Below are positions 31,675 to 36,166 of a DNA stretch of 36,166 bases, in pieces; the stretch's first letter is position 1, and the number at the start of each line of letters is the position of its first letter. The notes under the pieces are model-generated. The model was not told the origin of the DNA. It was given only the letters and a program-made list of their open reading frames with translations, and did no database searches. The position numbers were made by a program, and so were the translations under genes. Source of the DNA: Bifidobacterium catulorum (lineage in GTDB: Bacteria; Actinomycetota; Actinomycetes; Actinomycetales; Bifidobacteriaceae); the NCBI RefSeq assembly GCF_003129925.1, contig NZ_QFFN01000023.1, positions 1 to 36,166 of the forward strand, written 5' to 3'.

Positions 31675-32635
31675 CGGACGCCCCCCGGTCTCGTTCGACG
31701 TCGACCCGGACAGCGCCCCCATGCGCCGGCGCAGTGCGTTTTCCCGGTCCGTCTTCGGTCTGATAAACCGTCATGCCGTCCAGGATGAGGCGCATGTCCC
31801 CGGTCGGTCGCGTCGGCGCAAGGTCAACGACGAGTCTCTTCATCTCATCGACGATCTGACCAACCGGCCCCTTGATCCGCTGTTCGAGGATTCCACGCTG
31901 CTGCCCCAAACCCGGTCGGCCACCATGGTATGGATCACGAGGATCCTCACCTTCGTTTTCTGCGTGATCGTCGGGATTTCGGGCTGTGTCATCGTACAGG
32001 AACTGCATATGAACACCCGGCAGAAGATTCGTGAGGAGCTCGCCAGCCAGGTCGCGGCGTTGAACGACAAACAGCATTCGCTCCAATCCGACGTGGCGTC
32101 ACAGCGTTCGCAGATCGAATCCCTGACCAACAGCATGCAATCCAGCGACGACTCCACCACCAAAAGGGACGCCATACTCAACGGCACCGTCGCCGTGACC
32201 GGTCCCGGCGTCACCGTCACATTGGCTGACCCCATCGCCGCCGAGGATCAGAAGGGCGACCTGCCGAGGGACGAGCAAGGACACGCCATCCGCGTGGTGT
32301 CCGACAGCGACCTGCAGATGTTCGTATCCAATCTATGGGGCGCGGGCGCGGAGGCGATCGCCGTCAACGGCATCAGGATCGGCGTGCAGTCATCCATACG
32401 TGTCGCCGGCCAGACCATCCTCATCGGCGTCACCTCGGTGCAGAGCCCGTATAGGATCCAGGCCATAGGGGACAGGGGCTCGCTCTCACGTGCTGTCGGC
32501 AAACAGAGCAACACCGCCCTCTACGACGCTCTCGCCCAGGTGGGGATATATCCCGACGTGTCGCGCAACAATACTATTACACTTGAGGCATCGGGGTCGC
32601 CCGACCTCAAATACGCGCGTAAAGGGGAAGAGTAG
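31664..32635 (+). CDS. DUF881 family membrane protein (first copy)
   Basis: Unknown function. 323 residues: polar N terminus inside the cell (1-88), one membrane segment (90-112), a probable coiled coil (118-160), then an outside DUF881 domain with GPGVTVTLADP (180-190), WGAGAEAIAVNGIRI (225-239), and GQTILIGV...SPYRIQAIGD (249-270). Overlaps the end of pgsA by 11 bases, with the ribosome site AAGGCGGG inside it, so the genes are coupled. The pair of DUF881 proteins around Sbp is conserved in Actinobacteria, and relatives in Bacillus sit in the divisome cluster, hinting at a role in cell envelope or division. Confidence 0.9.
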   Translation: MSIDGRPPVSFDVDPDSAPMRRRSAFSRSVFGLINRHAVQDEAHVPGRSRRRKVNDESLHLIDDLTNRPLDPLFEDSTLLPQTRSATMVWITRILTFVFCVIVGISGCVIVQELHMNTRQKIREELASQVAALNDKQHSLQSDVASQRSQIESLTNSMQSSDDSTTKRDAILNGTVAVTGPGVTVTLADPIAAEDQKGDLPRDEQGHAIRVVSDSDLQMFVSNLWGAGAEAIAVNGIRIGVQSSIRVAGQTILIGVTSVQSPYRIQAIGDRGSLSRAVGKQSNTALYDALAQVGIYPDVSRNNTITLEASGSPDLKYARKGEE

Positions 32636-32637
32636 GC

Positions 32638-32970
32638 ATGCCGGCAATCATCGGTCTCATCGTGGGCGTCGTCGTGGGCATCTTCATCAAGCCCGACGTC
32701 CCCGTCGCGCTTCAGCCCTATCTGCCGATCATGGTCGTGGCGGCCATCGATGCCCTTCTCGGGTCGGCGCGCGCATACTTCGAGCGCAGTTTCTCCGATC
32801 GCGTCTTCGTCATCTCCTTCCTCTCCAACGTCGTCACCGCCGTGCTTCTGGTCTTCCTCGGCGACCAGCTTGGCGTGGGCTCGCAGCTGACCACTGCGGT
32901 GATCGTCGTCCTGGGCATACGAATCTTCTCCAACGTATCGGCCATCCGCCGGTTCATCTTCAGAGGCTGA
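32638..32970 (+). CDS. sbp: Small basic protein Sbp (DUF1290)
   Basis: A 110-residue membrane protein with about three to four hydrophobic segments (1-17, 24-43, 55-75, 80-98) and a GRx-like basic C terminus (RRFIFRG). Family features: KPDVP near 19-23 and AAIDALLGSARAYFE near 35-49. Its stop-to-start gap from the first DUF881 gene is 2 bases, and the second DUF881 gene follows 19 bases later. It is probably a membrane partner of the two DUF881 proteins (inference from synteny). Confidence 0.92.
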   Translation: MPAIIGLIVGVVVGIFIKPDVPVALQPYLPIMVVAAIDALLGSARAYFERSFSDRVFVISFLSNVVTAVLLVFLGDQLGVGSQLTTAVIVVLGIRIFSNVSAIRRFIFRG

Positions 32971-32989
32971 AAGGCCGCGACGAGACACC

Positions 32990-33820
32990 ATGGCAAAAGA
33001 CACCAACCACAACCACAGGCAGCCGCGGGCGTTGAACCGTCTCCTGCATCAGGAGATGGCCGACGAGATCAACGACGACGTCTCCACCGGCACGTTCCCG
33101 CAGGTGCGGAAGAAGCCCCCGCGTCCCACGCGCAGGAAGGACGGGCGCGGACGGGTCGCCACCTCCATCCTCATCATCGTCCTATGTGCGCTGCTGGGAT
33201 TCGGCTACGTGACCCAGCTGCAGAACTCACAATCGTCATATGCCACATTGAGCGAGGACGAACTTGTGCGTCTGCTCGACGAGACCAGCGCCCAGGTGGA
33301 CACGCTCGAACAGCAGAAGGCCCAGCTCTCGGAGCAGCTGCGATCCATCAAATCGGCCGCCGACAAGCAGAAGGAGGTCGAGCGGGTGGCCAAGGAGAAC
33401 GAGGAAAGCAGCGGCATCCTTTCGGGCCGTCTGCCAGCCGAGGGCAAAGGGGTGGTCATCACCGTCGGCCAGCGCAACGGACACATCCCGGCATCCATGA
33501 TGTTCACCCTGATCGAGGAGCTGCGCAACGCCGGCGCCGAGGTGATGGAGTTCAACGGAGTGCGCGTGGTCACCTCCACATCGTTCACCGACACGGATTC
33601 CGGCGTGGCCTGCAGCGGCCAGTCCGTGACACCGCCATACACCATCAAGGCGATAGGCGACCCCTCGGCCCTGCAGAACGCCGTTCAGATCGCAGGAGGC
33701 GTGGGCTCGCAACTGCGTGTGAAGCATGGCGCCTCCGTCAGCGTGGTACAGTCGGACGGCGTCCAGATCAACGCGGTGCGACAATCAACCGACTATAAGT
33801 ACGCAAGGACTGTAGAATAA
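32990..33820 (+). CDS. DUF881 family membrane protein (second copy)
   Basis: 276 residues. Same build as the first copy: basic proline-rich cytoplasmic N terminus (1-55), membrane segment (56-74), coiled coil (about 84-140), then the DUF881 domain with GKGVVITVG (152-160), LRNAGAEVMEFNGVRVV (178-194) and PPYTIKAIGD (215-224). Function unknown. Its two copies differ clearly in sequence, so they are probably a heteromeric pair rather than a recent duplication. The last codons and the TAA stop contain the TAGAAT box of the FHA gene. Confidence 0.9.
   Translation: MAKDTNHNHRQPRALNRLLHQEMADEINDDVSTGTFPQVRKKPPRPTRRKDGRGRVATSILIIVLCALLGFGYVTQLQNSQSSYATLSEDELVRLLDETSAQVDTLEQQKAQLSEQLRSIKSAADKQKEVERVAKENEESSGILSGRLPAEGKGVVITVGQRNGHIPASMMFTLIEELRNAGAEVMEFNGVRVVTSTSFTDTDSGVACSGQSVTPPYTIKAIGDPSALQNAVQIAGGVGSQLRVKHGASVSVVQSDGVQINAVRQSTDYKYARTVE
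33813..33818 (+). promoter_or_regulatory. -10 box TAGAAT, leaderless start of FHA gene
   Basis: TAGAAT, inside the end of the upstream DUF881 gene, ends 7 bases before the ATG at 33826. No ribosome site is visible, so the FHA gene can be transcribed as a leaderless mRNA apart from the cluster. Confidence 0.6.
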
Positions 33821-33825
33821 CAACT

Positions 33826-34266
33826 ATGACTGATTCCATTCCAACCGCCGGAGAGACCACCATCATCGGCATCCCGGCCATTCATATTCCGATCACGACT
33901 GCGGGGGACCGTCCCCTGACCCAGCAGGACCTGGACACCATCGCACGTCTCGATGAGAATTCGGCCCTGTTGATATCCACCCGCGGTGCGGTTTCCGGTT
34001 CCCGATATCTTTTGGATGAGGACGTCGTAAACGTCGGCCGGGACCCCCATTCCGACATCCTTCTCGACGACTCCACCGTCTCCAGGTCACATGCCGTCTT
34101 CCGGCGTGTCAACGGACGGTTCACCGTGCAGGACGCCGGATCGCTCAACGGCACCTACGTGAACCGCCAGCGCGTGGATGAGGCCGTATTGAAGAACGGG
34201 GACGAAATCATGATCGGAAAATTCCGTCTGGTCTTCTTTACGAAATCGGCCGTCGTATCGGCATAA
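33826..34266 (+). CDS. FHA-domain regulator, GarA/OdhI-like
   Basis: 146 residues with a phosphothreonine-binding FHA domain (about 58-140): GR at 71-72, SRSH at 86-89 and NGT at 108-110. The N-terminal tail has GETTI (9-13), in the place of the ETTSVF phosphorylation motif of mycobacterial GarA, where phosphorylation by a Ser/Thr kinase closes the domain on its own tail. GarA and corynebacterial OdhI inhibit 2-oxoglutarate dehydrogenase and change glutamate metabolism. Bifidobacteria are not expected to have that dehydrogenase, so the target here is open. Neighbours match the GarA locus of mycobacteria, without gcvH. Confidence 0.9.
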   Translation: MTDSIPTAGETTIIGIPAIHIPITTAGDRPLTQQDLDTIARLDENSALLISTRGAVSGSRYLLDEDVVNVGRDPHSDILLDDSTVSRSHAVFRRVNGRFTVQDAGSLNGTYVNRQRVDEAVLKNGDEIMIGKFRLVFFTKSAVVSA

Positions 34267-34282
34267 GGGCGTCCTACGCGGT

Positions 34283-34288
34283 TAGACT
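34283..34288 (+). promoter_or_regulatory. Possible -10 box TAGACT for MerR gene
   Basis: TAGACT (34283-34288) lies in the gap between the FHA and MerR genes and would start RNA near 34295, giving a leader of about 33 bases with the AGGA ribosome site (34316-34319). Confidence 0.4.
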
Positions 34289-34327
34289 GGGCATGATGGC
34301 AAGTCAATCCGCGGAAGGATGACCGAT

Positions 34328-34996
34328 ATGGGAGACAACGATGGCGTTCGATTGACCCTTCATGTGCCCCTGCACGACCGTACGGACCTCCGTGCGACGA
34401 ACGTCGTGCAGGGGCGGCTTTTCGACGAGGCGGAATCCCATGAGACCCGCGGATATCGAGGCACCGTCGCCTCACGTGTGGCGGGCATCACCTATCGGCA
34501 ATTGGATTACTGGGCCCGTAAGCAGATTGTCGAGCCGTCGATCAGTCCCTCTCATGGTTCCGGGTCGAGGCGTCTGTATTCGTTCAAGGACGTCGTCATT
34601 CTCGCCGTATCGAAAAAGCTTCTGGACGCGGGCATCAATCTGCAGAACGTCACCGGTGCCATAGACTGCCTGATGCAGCATGACGCGGCGGAGCTTGAGG
34701 ACATCACCATCATGTGCGACGGCCAGACCGTACACGAATGCGTCACCGACGAGGAGGTCATCGCCCTTGTGCGTGGGGGAGACGCGGTTTTCGGCGTATC
34801 GGTGGGCGTGCTGTGGCATCGGACCCGCGACGCCTTGGCCCACGAGGAGTTCGTGGACCTGACGTCGCAGCGGGGGAAAAGCGCTCCTGGAATCGGCCAT
34901 GGCCTCGATGAGATCACCGAACGTCGTCTGCGCAGGCGGTTCGTGCAGGACCGGGGGCCGTCATCCACGGGCCGACTCGAATCGGGACTCGGCTAG
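34328..34996 (+). CDS. MerR-family transcriptional regulator (Rv1828-like)
   Basis: 222 residues. The winged helix-turn-helix is near 49-90: VASRVAGITYRQLDYW and the wing GSGSRRLYSFKD, both typical of the Rv1828 type that follows GarA in mycobacteria. The rest is a C-terminal effector or dimer region with no recognised ligand site and no metal-binding cysteine pair of classical MerR. Start chosen at 34328, as AGGA (34316-34319) overlaps the alternative ATG at 34319. It ends 11 bases before the convergent aldo/keto reductase; the stop lies in a palindrome CGGCTAGCCG (34990-34999). A strong stem-loop is embedded in its first 30 codons. Confidence 0.9.
   Translation: MGDNDGVRLTLHVPLHDRTDLRATNVVQGRLFDEAESHETRGYRGTVASRVAGITYRQLDYWARKQIVEPSISPSHGSGSRRLYSFKDVVILAVSKKLLDAGINLQNVTGAIDCLMQHDAAELEDITIMCDGQTVHECVTDEEVIALVRGGDAVFGVSVGVLWHRTRDALAHEEFVDLTSQRGKSAPGIGHGLDEITERRLRRRFVQDRGPSSTGRLESGLG
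34366..34415. repeat. Long stem-loop inside the MerR gene
   Basis: GCCCCTGCACGAC (34366-34378) is exactly complementary to GTCGTGCAGGGGC (34403-34415). The 24 bases between form a second stem, 34379-34385 with 34390-34396 (one G-T pair), leaving a 4-base tip and a 6-base bulge. It covers codons 13-30. Confidence 0.75.
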
Positions 34997-35007
34997 CCGT
35001 TTCTGGC

Positions 35008-35862
35008 TCAGGCCTCTTCATGCCAGTGGGGGTCCTGCGCGAATGTCCGTCCCTCGGGGTTGTCCATGGCTTCGATGTCACGCATGTCCTGCGCGTCGAG
35101 CTCAAAGCCTGAAAGATCGAGATTGGCGCGCTGGCGCTCGCGATTCATGGACTTCGGGATGGCCACGTCGCCGAGCTGGAGATGCCAGCGCAGGATCGCG
35201 GCGACGGGGGAGATGCCGTGCTTGTCGGCGATTCGTTTGATGGTGGGGTCCTTGAGCATCTGATTCGCTCGGCCCAGCGGGCTCCATGCTTCGGTGATGA
35301 TGCCGTGCTTCTCATCGTAGGCGCGTTGCGTGTTCTGTTGGAAGAACGGATGCAGTTCTATCTGGTTGACGGAGGGTGTGACACCTGTGGCGCGGACGAG
35401 CAGGTCGATGTGGCCGGGAAGGAAGTTGCTTACGCCGATATGCCGGACGATGCCCTGCCGCCTTGCGTCCACGAGTGCCTGCCACGCGTCCACGAACTGG
35501 CCTTGGGACGGATTCGGCCAGTGGATGAGATACAGGTCGATGTAGTCGAGCCCCATGCGGGCCACGGACTCCTCGATGGTGGCGCGCGCCTGATCGTACT
35601 GATGATGTCGGCCCGGCAGCTTGGATGTGACGATGATGTCCTCGCGAGGCACGCCGGATTCGCGAATCGCCTTGCCGACCACGCCCTCGTTCTCGTAGTT
35701 GAACGCGGAGTCGAGCAGCCGGTAGCCGACCTCCAGCGCCGAGATGATGGCTTCGACTCCGGCGAATCCGTTGACTTTGTACGTACCGAAGCCGATGGCA
35801 GGCAGTTCAAGACCGTCATGCGCCCTGCGGACGGGTATGGCGGGAGGTTCCAGAAGTGTCAT
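35008..35862 (-). CDS. Aldo/keto reductase (2,5-diketogluconate reductase-like)
   Basis: NADPH-dependent carbonyl reductase of the AKR superfamily, 284 residues. The catalytic tetrad is visible: Asp and Tyr in LLDSAFNYENE, Lys in IVTSKL, and His in LYLIHWPN. Later segments GVSNF, NQIELHPF, SPLG and the cofactor-binding IPKSMNRER are typical. The true substrate cannot be told. Start at 35862 (MTLLEPP) because AAAAGAGAG on the minus strand is well spaced from it; an in-frame ATG at 35880 would add six residues. No operon partner in view. Confidence 0.94.
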   Translation of the reverse strand: MTLLEPPAIPVRRAHDGLELPAIGFGTYKVNGFAGVEAIISALEVGYRLLDSAFNYENEGVVGKAIRESGVPREDIIVTSKLPGRHHQYDQARATIEESVARMGLDYIDLYLIHWPNPSQGQFVDAWQALVDARRQGIVRHIGVSNFLPGHIDLLVRATGVTPSVNQIELHPFFQQNTQRAYDEKHGIITEAWSPLGRANQMLKDPTIKRIADKHGISPVAAILRWHLQLGDVAIPKSMNRERQRANLDLSGFELDAQDMRDIEAMDNPEGRTFAQDPHWHEEA

Positions 35863-36084
35863 GATGCACTCTCTTTTCATGTATGTGAGGATGATCTGAT
35901 GGTGCGGGTCGATTTGTTTCGAATCCCTATGATGACATTACTCGACGATGATGAGGAATGAAATGAGGATGGGCTAGTCATTTGCTGCGGTTTGTGGTGT
36001 TGTGTGGGTGTTTTGCGCGTTTTTCGACACGCCGGGGGAGGCGTTTGTTTTATAGGGTTTTCGGGTGTTGTGTTCGGGGTTGGT
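35863..36084. other. Intergenic region upstream of aldo/keto reductase
   Basis: No gene seen. The plus strand becomes strongly G/T-rich from about 35985, similar in composition to the leader and spacer of the rRNA operon at the left edge. The minus frame at 35877-36119 is proline/threonine-rich and looks like a chance frame. Confidence 0.5.
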
Positions 36085-36113
36085 TTGCATGGTTGTGTGG
36101 TGTGGTGTAAGTT
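36085..36113 (+). promoter_or_regulatory. Promoter reading out of the window
   Basis: TTGCAT (36085-36090), 17-base spacer, TAAGTT (36108-36113). RNA would start near 36120 and leave the window. The best -35/-10 pair seen; the downstream gene is unknown, possibly a stable RNA. Confidence 0.5.
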
Positions 36114-36166
36114 ATTCACTCGTTGCCCGGCACGGCGGACATCGCTTCCGAGTGGTGTTGTTTGCT

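Overview
The window looks like a chromosomal segment from a Bifidobacterium (Actinomycetota). The 16S gene carries the genus-typical stretch around 140-170, the 23S has an actinobacterial-type insertion, the 16S-23S spacer has no tRNA, the DNA is GC-rich, and the gene order (pgsA - DUF881 - sbp - DUF881 - FHA - MerR) is a known actinobacterial block. The species cannot be named from reading alone.

Layout. 1-5450 is one complete rRNA operon (16S-23S-5S) with a terminator. 5450-5890 is non-coding as far as can be seen. 5900-8430 holds a secreted M23-type peptidase and an acyl-CoA synthetase. 8460-11480 (minus strand) holds an orphan sugar-type binding lipoprotein and NADP isocitrate dehydrogenase. 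11620-13500 holds a GuaB3-type IMP dehydrogenase relative and a small Rv3235-like protein, separated by a spacer with three CG-centred palindromes. 13560-16130 holds a second acyl-CoA synthetase and peptide deformylase. 16150-21925 is a housekeeping run: rpsB, tsf, pyrH, frr, cdsA, rlmN. 22009-27937 is an interleaved histidine/tryptophan cluster: hisF, hisI, trpE, a fused trpC-trpB, trpA. 28030-31010 holds lgt, rpe, hisE and hisG. 31024-34996 is the pgsA - DUF881 - sbp - DUF881 - FHA (GarA/OdhI-like) - MerR block. A minus-strand aldo/keto reductase follows, and the right edge has a good promoter reading out of the window.

How the genes fit together. The rRNA operon, S2, EF-Ts, ribosome recycling factor, deformylase and RlmN serve translation. 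PyrH, CdsA, PgsA, the two acyl-CoA synthetases and Lgt serve nucleotide, phospholipid and lipoprotein synthesis. HisF/I/E/G and TrpE/CB/A are parts of two amino-acid pathways that draw on phosphoribosyl pyrophosphate, and Rpe supplies the pentose-phosphate pool. Isocitrate dehydrogenase makes 2-oxoglutarate for glutamate synthesis, and the FHA protein resembles regulators of that branch point in other Actinobacteria.

Most is ordinary core genome; I found no defence system, prophage, IS element or CRISPR. The less ordinary signals are the TrpC-TrpB fusion with a ribosome site and GTG codon exactly at the domain junction; a group of apparently leaderless genes whose -10 box lies 7 bases before the ATG; -10 boxes built on stop codons of the preceding gene; a 50-base near-perfect stem-loop inside the start of the MerR gene; and the palindrome-rich spacer upstream of the Rv3235-like gene.
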